Below, piece after piece: positions 1 to 7,006 of a stretch of 46,036 bases of DNA; position 1 is the stretch's first letter, and every line of letters starts with the position of its first letter. Both the position numbers and the translations under genes were made by a program. Where the stretch lies: positions 1 to 46,036 of the IMG/VR virus record IMGVR_UViG_3300042566_000392; one strand, written 5' to 3'. The notes under the pieces are model-generated. The model was not told the DNA's origin. It did no database searches and saw nothing but the letters and a program-made list of their open reading frames with translations. This DNA is from a virus.

Positions 1-367
1 TGTGCAGGTGATGGGTGTGCCCATACCCGCTACCTCGGAACGTCCAGTAAGTATCGGCATAGGTGCCTGACGCCACCTGGTCCTCGTACACGATGTTCTT
101 GAATCTGTTGGAGCCCGAACGCTTCTCCCGTGCGTAGGCGATCAACTGATCAGCCAGCCAGCGATTGTCGTACTTGGACCCGCGAAGATCCTCATCGACG
201 TCAATGGCGTGAACCCAACCGTTCGCGTCGGCGTTGTGATCGCTCTCCCTGTCGGCGTGATCGGCATCCCCGACCGACCCGTCGCTGGCCTTATCGCGGG
301 TCGCCCAGCGTGCGTTGATCTGATCACGCAGGGTTACGCCGCCTGCCACAAGCTTCCAGCCGCTCAT
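1..367 (-). CDS. Endolysin, M15-like peptidase domain (N-terminal part; gene continues at 46036)
   Basis: This frame starts at ATG 367, overlapping the stop of the glycosidase gene by ATGA, and is still open at base 1. Joined to the other end of the window it continues in the same frame from 46036 to a stop at 45795, giving 202 aa. Visible motifs are SDHN (residues 42-45), HAIDVD (53-58) and HTHHLH (117-122). These match the metal-binding layout of M15/VanY-like D-Ala-D-Ala peptidases common in actinophage endolysins; H53, D58 and H122 are the likely zinc ligands. The C-terminal part resembles a small helical cell-wall-binding domain. It should cut peptidoglycan cross-links at lysis. The neighbouring holin gene supports this role. 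The exact peptidase subfamily is inferred. Confidence 0.82.
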   Translation of the reverse strand, partial: MSGWKLVAGGVTLRDQINARWATRDKASDGSVGDADHADRESDHNADANGWVHAIDVDEDLRGSKYDNRWLADQLIAYAREKRSGSNRFKNIVYEDQVASGTYADTYWTFRGSGYGHTHHLH

Positions 368-1263
368 GACGGGTTCCCGTTGCGCTGGATGGCTGCCCAT
401 GCGGTGCTGCCGTCCTTGATCTGCAAGCCACCGAGGTCGGGGCGATTCCAGGCGTACCAGTAAATCTGCTGCACGCCAAGAGCTGCGGCGTGGTCGTAGG
501 TCTGGTCTACGACGGCGGCGGCCTTGTCCTCGGGAATCGGGTCGGCGAGTAGGCCATACGTTGTTTCGGTCACCCAGATTTTGGTCTTGTTCGGGGCGTT
601 CATCGCGGCGAGAGCTTCCTTGACGTCGGTCAGGTACTCCTTCCACTTCGGAGCCCAGTAGCCGACCTCGGGGTAGATGTGGCAGGCGTATGCGTCACAC
701 GGCCAGCCCTTCAGTTCCAGGGCATCCAGGAACTTCTGAGCCTTGGTCATGCCACCCGACGACTGACGCGGCAACACCGATGCAGAGATGACCATCGCGT
801 CCGGGTCGATCGAGTCGATCGTGTTCTTCGCCCGCTGAGTCATGGTCGCAAGGCGGTTACACGTAGCCGTGTCGTACGGGTACATAAAATCGGCGAGCTG
901 AGGTTCGTTCCAAATTTCGTAGTAGTGGATACGGCCCCGGTAACGGGTAGCCAAGTTCCAGATGAACTTGTTCCACTCGTCAATGTCATACGGCAACGAG
1001 TTGGAGCCCTCGCCCAGCCAGGGGGCGAAGTGCGGCGCGTTCGGGTCCATCGCCAGCCATTGCGGAGTCGCACAAGCGACGTAGGTGATCTTCACACCCT
1101 TGGCGGTGTAGAAGTCCACCATCGCGTCCAGGCGATCCCAGTTGTACGTGTCTACTGCCGTGTGGATAGCGCGCCATGAGACACCGTTGTCCCACAGGCG
1201 AACGTGAGTCGGTCCATCAACCCACGGCTCCGCCTCCCACCCTGTGAAGTGCATCCCGAGCAT
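364..1263 (-). CDS. Clan-A glycoside hydrolase (GH39/GH5-like TIM barrel), tail or lysis associated
   Basis: A 299-aa protein with the sequence style of clan GH-A retaining glycosidases. The acid/base Glu lies in YYEIWNEP (E120) and the probable nucleophile in WVTETTYG (E233), spaced as in such barrels. There is no signal peptide. The start is ATG 1263 with AGGAG upstream. The gene lies between the glycine-rich tail fibres and the endolysin and overlaps the endolysin start by ATGA, so it is expressed with the late genes. It may be a virion-bound depolymerase that cuts host capsule or wall polysaccharide, or a helper of lysis. The substrate cannot be told from sequence. It occupies nearly the whole protein, with no obvious extra binding module. 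Confidence 0.78.
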   Translation of the reverse strand: MLGMHFTGWEAEPWVDGPTHVRLWDNGVSWRAIHTAVDTYNWDRLDAMVDFYTAKGVKITYVACATPQWLAMDPNAPHFAPWLGEGSNSLPYDIDEWNKFIWNLATRYRGRIHYYEIWNEPQLADFMYPYDTATCNRLATMTQRAKNTIDSIDPDAMVISASVLPRQSSGGMTKAQKFLDALELKGWPCDAYACHIYPEVGYWAPKWKEYLTDVKEALAAMNAPNKTKIWVTETTYGLLADPIPEDKAAAVVDQTYDHAAALGVQQIYWYAWNRPDLGGLQIKDGSTAWAAIQRNGNPS

Positions 1264-1274
1264 CGCTAGATCTC

Positions 1275-2042
1275 CTACTCGACTGGATAACGAATAATGA
1301 CGACGCCTGCTGCGCCACCAGTAGCCCGACCCGAGCCACCACCGCCACTGTTGGCTTCTGGTGAGCGGAGTCCTTGGCCTGCTTCATTCGGGCACGCCCC
1401 GTCTCCACCTCGACCGAAGATGAGCGCGGTTCCTGTGATCAGGCTTTCGAGGCCAACACCGCCAGCGCCGCCACCTCGGTAGCCGAAGTTGCCACCGACA
1501 CCGCCAGCGCCGCCACCACCACCGCCCGCGCCGTTACCGCCGTAGTCGGCACCTTGACCGCCAACCCCGCCAGCCTTACCAGCACCACTGCCTGCACCGC
1601 CGCCAGCGGTTCCACCGCCAGCACCGTCCAGGTACGCACCACCACCGCCAGAACCGTTAGTGGCTCGACCAGTGCCGCCACCACCTCCACCGCCGCCGCC
1701 GCCTGTGAGGCCAGCGAACGTGGTGTCTGCGCCTGGTGCACCGATGACGATGTTGTATGTCTGGGGGGTGAGCGCCTTGGTTCCCGTGACAACACCTCCG
1801 CCACCGCCGCCAGCCCACGCTCCGCCGTTACCGCCGCCACCTACGACGACGTACTCGACCGATCCCGCTGCGGTGCAGATGAACGATGAGTTGGCCTTGA
1901 AAACATGGAGTGCGTGAAGGACATCGTTGATGAACACAAACGACGTGGTTCCGCCGCTGCCGATCATCTTCTGCTTGACGCTCGGCGGGTTAGCGGGGCC
2001 GATCTCCTGCCACTCGCCCGCTTCTTTGATGTAGATACCCAC
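1275..2042 (-). CDS. Glycine-rich tail fibre/tip protein (paralogue 1)
   Basis: A 255-aa protein. GTG 2042 is chosen because AAGGAG lies just upstream and it follows the previous stop at 2051. The N-terminus VGIYIKEAGEWQEI resembles the start of the protein at 2809-3603 (IRVKNAGEWVQV), a short attachment-like segment. A beta segment (LHVFKANSSF, EYVVVGGGGNGG) leads into a long Gly-rich stretch and ends in GVVIIRYPVE. That is the layout of glycine-rich polyglycine-sandwich tips on phage tail fibres, where the last strand closes the domain. It is probably an adhesin subunit. Two paralogues follow at 2051-3603 and a more distant one lies at 44112-45437. Confidence 0.75.
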   Translation of the reverse strand: MGIYIKEAGEWQEIGPANPPSVKQKMIGSGGTTSFVFINDVLHALHVFKANSSFICTAAGSVEYVVVGGGGNGGAWAGGGGGGVVTGTKALTPQTYNIVIGAPGADTTFAGLTGGGGGGGGGGTGRATNGSGGGGAYLDGAGGGTAGGGAGSGAGKAGGVGGQGADYGGNGAGGGGGGAGGVGGNFGYRGGGAGGVGLESLITGTALIFGRGGDGACPNEAGQGLRSPEANSGGGGSGRATGGAAGVVIIRYPVE

Positions 2043-2050
2043 ACTGCTCC

Positions 2051-2812
2051 TTATCCGATTCGATACGCGACGATGACGACACCCGTCGCGCCGCCGCCGC
2101 CTTGGTATCCCGAGCCGGGAGCGCCGCCTGCTGTGGTGTAGCCGGAATGCCCTCCAGTGCCGCTGTTCGCGGGCGGGCTTGCTGGTTGCGGCCATCCCAT
2201 ACCCGCGCCGCCTTGGCAGTAGGTCACCGATGCGCCCGAGATGGTCGAGGTCACGTTGCGGCCCGTGCCAGGTTCACCAGCCGACGGGAAGAGCCCGCCG
2301 AGCCCGCCCTGAGCCGTTGCGACGCTGCCAAGGTTTGACGTTCCTCCTGTGCCGCCACGTTCACCCGCGTAGCCCCAACCGACAGGAGCGCCGCCAGCGC
2401 CCACCACGACGCTATGGGCGCCGACAGGAATCGCCTTACTGTCGTTGGTAAGGGAGTAGGCGCCTTCTCCGCCTTGGGAGTGCCTTGCATTATCAGCGCC
2501 GCCGCCCGCGCCGCCGCCACCACAAACAAACACGCGGAACGGTTGCGCCGCCGTAGACACGGTGAACGTGCCGTTCCCCGTAAACCTGTGGACGCGCCAC
2601 TTCTGGCCCGTGCCGTTGTAGTTCGTAACGTCGGTCACCGTGCCACCAGTCGCCGCGTTATACGGTTCCAGTGCAGTCGCCACAGCAACGTTCGACCAGT
2701 CGGAGCGCCTGCCCTCAGCGGACACTGCGCGCACGCGATAGGCGTAGGCAGTACCAGGTGTGAGGTTCGTGTAGGTCTTGGCAAGTACGTTGCCGACGTT
2801 TTCAATAGTCAT
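2051..2812 (-). CDS. FN3-like/glycine-rich tail fibre protein (paralogue 2)
   Basis: A 253-aa protein starting at ATG 2812, which overlaps the stop of the upstream gene (ATGA) and has GAGGTGG as SD. Residues about 1-45 look like the C-terminal half of a fibronectin type III domain (TNLTPGTAYAYRVRAVSAEG). A repeated motif follows, YNAATGGTVTDVTNYNG, matched in the next gene by YNEATGGTVKDFTRDG. The Gly-rich part starts at VFVCGGGGAGGG and ends with GVVIVAYRIG. It is likely a tail-tip adhesin. The FN3 half-domain suggests that it arose by splitting or duplication of the gene at 2809-3603. Confidence 0.75.
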   Translation of the reverse strand: MTIENVGNVLAKTYTNLTPGTAYAYRVRAVSAEGRRSDWSNVAVATALEPYNAATGGTVTDVTNYNGTGQKWRVHRFTGNGTFTVSTAAQPFRVFVCGGGGAGGGADNARHSQGGEGAYSLTNDSKAIPVGAHSVVVGAGGAPVGWGYAGERGGTGGTSNLGSVATAQGGLGGLFPSAGEPGTGRNVTSTISGASVTYCQGGAGMGWPQPASPPANSGTGGHSGYTTAGGAPGSGYQGGGGATGVVIVAYRIG

Positions 2813-3603
2813 GATGCCACCTCGTACTCCACGACAACTGCGCCAGCGTTGCCAGCAGCCCCAGGGTTGGAGGCTTGCCCTCCATCTGGAGCGCCACCGA
2901 CTCCACCTTCGCCAACGGTTGTTGCCAGCCCAAGTGCGGCCTGCTTGCCTGTGCAAGGGCTGGTTTGCGGGTGGTTGTTGCCTCCACCGTTGCCGCCGTT
3001 AGCGGCGGGAGTAGGTACACCAGATCGGCCAAAACCACCAATGATCGCATCCTGACCCCAAGCACCACCGCCACCGCCACCAGCCTTCAAGTTACCGACA
3101 GAGGAGTCGCCGCCAGCGCCGCCGCTTGTGTTAGTGCCAGCAGTGCCAGCCCCGCCGACCACAACGGGGGCAACGCCGACAGCCAAGGTCACTTCACTTG
3201 AGTAGTAGCCACCGCCACCACCCTTGCCGCCACCGTGAGGGCCGCCACCGTCAAAGCCGTTCTTGCCGCCACCTCCACCGCCGCCGATCAGGTAGACGGT
3301 GAACGGCTTGGGGTTCTTCGCGACAGTCAGGTCAGCACCAGTAAGGAACGTGTGACGCCGCCACGGGTTCCCGTCGCGGGTGAAGTCCTTGACCGTGCCG
3401 CCAGTTGCCTCGTTGTACGGCAGGGGAACGTTCTCGACCTCATAAGACCCGATCGAGCCCGCTGCCACTGTGCCAGCAGTCCAAGTCAGACTGATGCCAT
3501 TACCGACTCCTGTCGCCGTCAGCACGGGTGCTGTAGGCAGCGGAGGATGCGGATACACCTGTACCCATTCGCCAGCGTTCTTCACTCGGATTGCACTTGT
3601 CAC
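2809..3603 (-). CDS. FN3 plus glycine-rich tail fibre protein (paralogue 3)
   Basis: A 264-aa protein. GTG 3603 is preferred because it overlaps the collagen-like gene stop as GTGA. Order: a short N-terminal segment (IRVKNAGEWVQV), an FN3-like strand region around PVLTATGVGNGISLTW, the shared YNEATGGTVKDF motif, the strand FTVYLIGGGGGGG, then a long Gly-rich section and a closing strand GAVVVEYEVAS. Together with its two downstream neighbours it forms a set of three similar adhesin-like genes. Translational coupling implies fixed stoichiometry with the collagen-like fibre. Receptor specificity is unknown. Confidence 0.75.
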   Translation of the reverse strand: MTSAIRVKNAGEWVQVYPHPPLPTAPVLTATGVGNGISLTWTAGTVAAGSIGSYEVENVPLPYNEATGGTVKDFTRDGNPWRRHTFLTGADLTVAKNPKPFTVYLIGGGGGGGKNGFDGGGPHGGGKGGGGGYYSSEVTLAVGVAPVVVGGAGTAGTNTSGGAGGDSSVGNLKAGGGGGGAWGQDAIIGGFGRSGVPTPAANGGNGGGNNHPQTSPCTGKQAALGLATTVGEGGVGGAPDGGQASNPGAAGNAGAVVVEYEVAS

Positions 3604-4457
3604 GGCAGCGTCACCCACATGTCCCCGTCGGAACCATCGCTTGCGACAGGGACGCGGTCACTGACCGTGTAGCCCTTCGCACCAGCGCCTTGAACCCATG
3701 TCGTTCCGTTCCAGGTAAGAACGTCACCGACCTGGGGGTTCGTCAGCGTGACATCCGACAGGCCATCGAGTGTGGAAGGGGCTGCCGCGCCTGCCGGACC
3801 CTGCGGACCAACGGAGCCCGTGTCACCCTTGACACCTTGCGGCCCAGCGGGGCCGGTGTCGCCAGTCGTGCCGGTGTCACCCTTAGTTCCTTGCGGACCA
3901 GCAGGACCAGCAGGACCAGCGGGACCAGCGGGACCAGTAAGACCTATGTCGCCCTGCGGTCCAGCGGGTCCAGTGGCGCCAGTGTCACCCTTAACTCCTT
4001 GCGGGCCAGCGGGGCCGGTAAGGCCGATGTCGCCTTTGTCGCCCTGCGGGCCAGTGGATCCGACGGGTCCCTGGAAACTGCCGCCGTCGACGAACGTCGT
4101 GCCATCCCATAGCCAAACGTGGCCAGTGTCTTCAGTGATCCAAGCGTCACTGAGGTTGTTGCCCGTAGTCGGGAGCGCTGAAGAAGTGGGAACCGATCCC
4201 TTGACGACAATGCCAACGCCGGGTTCGCCTTGCGGCCCCTCTTCGCCTTGCGGCCCGAGTGGACCCTGCGGACCAATGGGACCAGCGATACCCTGCGGTC
4301 CAGCTTCGCCTTGATAGCCGCGCTCACCCTGCGGTCCTTGCGGTCCTTCGGGGCCAGTTGTGCCTGGAGCCACGACACCGTTGGTGACATCAGTGATGAA
4401 CTGATCCCACCTGTTGTGGTCTGCGAGATGACCAAGTTCTCCTGGGGTCTTCGTCAT
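3600..4457 (-). CDS. Collagen-like tail fibre protein
   Basis: A 285-aa protein with two blocks of Gly-X-Y repeats, at about residues 32-82 and 132-220, rich in GPQGP, GPAGP and GDTG. They are separated by a globular insert containing [16 protein letters not shown], a small beta module often found between collagen repeats in phage fibres. The N-terminal [17 protein letters not shown] probably anchors the protein in the baseplate or tail. The C-terminus (DMWVTLP) is another beta segment. Collagen repeats suggest a trimeric rod that presents the Gly-rich tips encoded just downstream. The start at 4457 is ATG. Confidence 0.85.
   Translation of the reverse strand: MTKTPGELGHLADHNRWDQFITDVTNGVVAPGTTGPEGPQGPQGERGYQGEAGPQGIAGPIGPQGPLGPQGEEGPQGEPGVGIVVKGSVPTSSALPTTGNNLSDAWITEDTGHVWLWDGTTFVDGGSFQGPVGSTGPQGDKGDIGLTGPAGPQGVKGDTGATGPAGPQGDIGLTGPAGPAGPAGPAGPQGTKGDTGTTGDTGPAGPQGVKGDTGSVGPQGPAGAAAPSTLDGLSDVTLTNPQVGDVLTWNGTTWVQGAGAKGYTVSDRVPVASDGSDGDMWVTLP
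3840..4060. repeat. Collagen-coding 9-bp tandem repeats
   Basis: Short direct repeats of the GGACCAGCA/GGACCAGCG type in the plus-strand text encode Gly-Pro-Ala triplets of the fibre gene. Such repeats can change copy number by slippage and alter fibre length. They are coding repeats, not a CRISPR array. Confidence 0.6.
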
Positions 4458-4464
4458 GACTCTC

Positions 4465-4836
4465 CTAGCGGACTGGTTCGGCCTGCGTTACTTCCACGCC
4501 TGGATCGTTGATTCGGGGGCTAGAACCGACGACGTAGTAGTCGGTCCACTCGTCGTTGTAGTCATCGACGTAAGCAATGCCATGGATGCCATCGACGTCG
4601 ACGGCTTGGCGTACCTCAGTCAAGGTCAGGTAGTAGCCGCCGCGACCGATCTCATAGACGCAGTCGCTCGGGTATTTCTTCAGCGCTTCTTCAAGTGAGG
4701 GAGCCCAAGCGAATGAGCCGTCTGCTTCCTTGACGATGACGCCGTGGTTGTCTTGCGTAGGGACGCTCACATACCAAGTCGCCCAGGGCATACCGATCTT
4801 TGTGCTCTGGTGAAGTGTTGGCGTGAATGTCGGCAT
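4465..4836 (-). CDS. Hypothetical virion-region protein (123 aa)
   Basis: I do not recognise this protein. The start is ATG 4836 (MPTFTPTLHQ), with an AGGA-type SD and the short gap after the hairpin downstream of the capsid gene. The middle contains MPWATWYVSVPTQDNHGVIV and DCVYEIGRGGYYL, and the C-terminus is acidic (YVDDYNDEWTDYY). No membrane segment or coiled coil is seen. Its place between major capsid and fibre genes suggests a structural or decoration protein, by position only. Confidence 0.65.
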   Translation of the reverse strand: MPTFTPTLHQSTKIGMPWATWYVSVPTQDNHGVIVKEADGSFAWAPSLEEALKKYPSDCVYEIGRGGYYLTLTEVRQAVDVDGIHGIAYVDDYNDEWTDYYVVGSSPRINDPGVEVTQAEPVR

Positions 4837-4858
4837 CAGGAGTCCTGAAGTCCTGCTT

Positions 4859-4885
4859 GGGGGAGCCACAGACTGTGACTCCCCC
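4859..4885 (-). terminator. Hairpin downstream of the major capsid gene
   Basis: Near-perfect inverted repeat GGGGGAGTCACAG / CTGTGGCTCCCCC on the minus strand, with one G-U pair and almost no loop. It lies between the capsid stop (4898) and the next start (4836). No clear U-run follows, so it may be a partial terminator or an mRNA-stabilising 3' end rather than a full stop. Confidence 0.6.
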
Positions 4886-4897
4886 TCGCTGGGACTA

Positions 4898-6076
4898 CTA
4901 GCCGTTCTTGACGTCCAGAAGGATGCCGGCCTCGGGTGCGCCAACCTGGCAGCCGAACCACCCGTACCAGCCCATGCCGAACAGGCGACCGAACTTGTCG
5001 GACTGCGGAGTGACCACAGCACCGGCTTCGCGGACGACGCCCTCGACGAGACCCTCAGCACCGATGAACAAGATGTTCGCGGCTGCTTCTTCAGCAGGAG
5101 ACTGCTCAACCAGCGGCTTGGTCACGTCGACAGCGGTTCCCTTGTCGAGGCCCTTGTACTGCGGGGACTCGATGAACTGGACACCCTCGAAGATGCCCAC
5201 GGTGCCACGCCAGATGTTGCCATTGGCGTTCTCCTCCAGGTGCGGGTAACGCCAGCCTGCGAGATCAGTGGTCTCGCGGAGGGCAACCGACACGTCGGGG
5301 GTGATGAGGCCGAGGTACAGGCCATTGGCGAAGGGGATAACGCCCTCGTTGCGGAAGTTAGCAACGACGCGACGGATATGCCCTGCACCAAGTGACTCCG
5401 CACCGGCAGCGGCGTATGCGCCAGGCACGGAGGCCCCCGTGACGACGCCAGCGGCGCCAGCAATAAGCTGCTTGAAGCCGGTGCCTGCACCAGTGGCCGC
5501 GTAGCCACCCGTCGCTGAGTAGATCGCGTTCATGTAGACCGCATCAACGGTGTCGCGCATGGAACGGCGAACGTACTCGATCTGCATCGGGTCGATCGAA
5601 GTCCAGGCGTACTCCTTCAGACGAGCGGTGGTGACAGTTGCGTCGCCGTACTCGTTGAGGACGAGGTCAAGACGCTCCTCGATACCAGGCAGCGGCTTGG
5701 CATCGGGATCCTCGTACTCCGAGAGCGGAGTCGTGGCGAGGCTGAGGCCGTTCTTGCCGGTGCGGAACATCGTGATCTTGCCGCCTGGATGAGCGACAGC
5801 GGCAGGACGCACGTTGGCGAACTGGCGGTACATCGGCTCCCAGCGGTTACGCCAGCGGATGACCTTGTCGAATGTGGCCTTGACAGCCGCGAGATCGGTG
5901 CGAGTGGCGCCACCGAGAGCGAGGTTGGTCTCGCCCTTTGTTCCTGCCAGGTCAGCGCCACCGACGCCGAAGCCTGAGCCTGTGAGGTAGGGGCCGCCGG
6001 ACACCTGTCCGTGGTCCGAATAGCCATTGAGTCCTACTGCGCTAGACCCACCAGGGCCGTTTGCGAGCTGTGCCAT
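4898..6076 (-). CDS. Major capsid protein, N4-gp56 family
   Basis: A 392-aa protein. The region around LDLVLNEYGDATVTTARL, AWTSIDPMQIEYV and MRDTVDAVYMNAIYSATGG is the signature of the N4-gp56 family of HK97-fold capsid proteins. C-terminal elements NILFIGAEGLVEG and FGRLFGMGWYGWFG fit the same family. The start is ATG 6076 with GGAGT upstream. The scaffold-like gene lies immediately before it and a hairpin immediately after, as expected for a very highly expressed product. The N-terminal 45 residues are Gly-rich and flexible. Confidence 0.88.
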   Translation of the reverse strand: MAQLANGPGGSSAVGLNGYSDHGQVSGGPYLTGSGFGVGGADLAGTKGETNLALGGATRTDLAAVKATFDKVIRWRNRWEPMYRQFANVRPAAVAHPGGKITMFRTGKNGLSLATTPLSEYEDPDAKPLPGIEERLDLVLNEYGDATVTTARLKEYAWTSIDPMQIEYVRRSMRDTVDAVYMNAIYSATGGYAATGAGTGFKQLIAGAAGVVTGASVPGAYAAAGAESLGAGHIRRVVANFRNEGVIPFANGLYLGLITPDVSVALRETTDLAGWRYPHLEENANGNIWRGTVGIFEGVQFIESPQYKGLDKGTAVDVTKPLVEQSPAEEAAANILFIGAEGLVEGVVREAGAVVTPQSDKFGRLFGMGWYGWFGCQVGAPEAGILLDVKNG

Positions 6077-6093
6077 GAGTTACTCCAAAGGGT

Positions 6094-6561
6094 TTATATG
6101 GCCCCGCGAAGCGCTGCGAACAACTCCTCTTCGTTCTGAGCGTTCTCAATTTGAGACATGATCCCAGTTCCGACAGGAGGCTGTCCGCCACGATCGACGG
6201 CTGCCATGCGGTTGAATGAATCCGCTTGTGCCTGCTGGGCAGCGGATTGCTGCTCCTGCTCGACGGGCGGTTGCTGGGTCTGTACTCCAAAAACGTCCCC
6301 GTACTCCGACACCCACGCGAGCACTGCTTCAGGCTCGGGGGCAATATCGGTGGGGATGAAGGCAGCAATCTTGGGGTTGAGTTCCCTGGCAACTAGAACG
6401 TCAGCGATTACGCGCTTCCGCTCCTTGCCTGCCATCTCGGCAAGTTGGGTGTCTCGCTCCGCAAGGGCCTTGCTTTGTTCCTTCAACTGGGATCGAAGCT
6501 TCTTCACCAATGGGGTGTCGAAGTTCTCTTCAGTTTCGTCGTCGTCGTAGTACGTCGCCAT
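6094..6561 (-). CDS. Putative capsid scaffolding protein
   Basis: A 155-aa protein directly upstream of the capsid gene, the normal place for a scaffold. The N-terminus is acidic (MATYYDDDETEENFD), followed by a predicted coiled coil (LVKKLRSQLKEQSKALAERD, about residues 18-45). A mid-section with IADVLVARELNPKIAAFIP is followed by a Gln-rich stretch (about 110-135) and a charged helical C-terminus (NEEELFAALRGAI). Size, charge pattern and position all fit. Direct sequence recognition is weak, so the role is an inference. Confidence 0.72.
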   Translation of the reverse strand: MATYYDDDETEENFDTPLVKKLRSQLKEQSKALAERDTQLAEMAGKERKRVIADVLVARELNPKIAAFIPTDIAPEPEAVLAWVSEYGDVFGVQTQQPPVEQEQQSAAQQAQADSFNRMAAVDRGGQPPVGTGIMSQIENAQNEEELFAALRGAI

Positions 6562-6748
6562 TTACTTCTCCCTGTCGGTTCCCTGGATGGAGTCTCGCCG
6601 CCCGCACGGAAGGCTGGGGAGCCAACCGTGGCTGCTGCTATCGGTCTTCATTCGCGTCGTCTTGGCCGATCGGTAAGAGACGGTGTGGAACGCCAGGTCA
6701 TGAACCTGGGGCACTCTGCGTGTCGCTCCGTCGATATTCATTGTTCGC
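6562..6748 (-). promoter_or_regulatory. Long 5' leader of the scaffold-capsid transcript
   Basis: About 190 bases lie between the promoter at 6749-6777 and the scaffold ATG (6561). It contains a small perfect hairpin at 6693-6709 (CCAGGT / ACCTGG). An open frame of about 70 codons ends exactly one base before the scaffold start, but it is Arg/Ser-rich, lacks a good ribosome site and overlaps the promoter. I therefore treat the stretch as untranslated leader. Confidence 0.4.
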
Positions 6749-6777
6749 ATGATACGGGCCTTGCAATCAGATAGCAA
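6749..6777 (-). promoter_or_regulatory. Candidate promoter with embedded 15-bp motif
   Basis: On the minus strand, TTGCTA and TATCAT are separated by 17 bases, a good sigma-70/sigma-A pattern, pointing at the scaffold and capsid genes. The spacer holds the recurrent motif ATTGCAAGGCCCGTA (6753-6767), which runs into the -10 box. A regulator binding there would control capsid transcription. Confidence 0.6.
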
Positions 6778-6809
6778 GGAAGGGACCTGAATTCGATCAG
6801 GCCCCTTCC
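6778..6809 (-). terminator. Hairpin separating the 6817-6996 gene from the capsid promoter
   Basis: Inverted repeat GGAAGGGGCCTGA / TCAGGTCCCTTCC on the minus strand with one G-U pair and a 6-base loop. It lies just after the stop at 6817 and just before the promoter, so it probably ends or attenuates the upstream transcript. No strong U-run follows. Confidence 0.55.
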
Positions 6810-6816
6810 GACGCTG

Positions 6817-6996
6817 CTACTCCGCTGGGACGTCTTCAACCGGCTCAGTCACCCTTGGCTTCCGAGTGCTGGTACGAGTTGTGGCGACACGGGGGTCGGG
6901 GCTCGGGGCGAAGGGCAGGCCAGTGGCGGGATCGTTCTGCCCGTTCTTCTTGCCCTCGTGGCTCTCCCAAGCGTCACGCGCTGCTGCTGTACTCAC
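6817..6996 (-). CDS. Small hypothetical late protein (59 aa)
   Basis: GTG 6996 is chosen because AAGGAG precedes it at normal spacing and the upstream stop is at 7007. The product (VSTAAARDAWESHEGKK...) is polar, Pro-, Arg- and Thr-rich and ends in VEDVPAE. No domain is visible and it looks disordered. It lies between the ejection-like proteins and the capsid promoter, so it may be a minor virion component. Function unknown. Confidence 0.6.
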   Translation of the reverse strand: MSTAAARDAWESHEGKKNGQNDPATGLPFAPSPDPRVATTRTSTRKPRVTEPVEDVPAE

Positions 6997-7006
6997 TGCT
7001 TTCTCC

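Noticed and set aside
1297-1917. Long Pro- and Thr-rich plus-strand frames opposite the glycine-rich genes
   Set aside because: They are antisense shadows of GGN codons in the glycine-rich tail gene, with no ribosome sites.
3840-4060. Short direct repeats that could be mistaken for a CRISPR array
   Set aside because: The repeats are 9-bp codon triplets of a collagen-like protein, with no uniform spacers or cas genes nearby.
3748-4314. Plus-strand frame rich in Cys-Gly-Pro repeats
   Set aside because: It mirrors the collagen-like gene on the minus strand and has no start signal.
6562-6777. Possible 71-aa gene before the scaffold
   Set aside because: It starts inside the promoter and has a random-like Arg/Ser-rich product, although its stop abuts the scaffold ATG.
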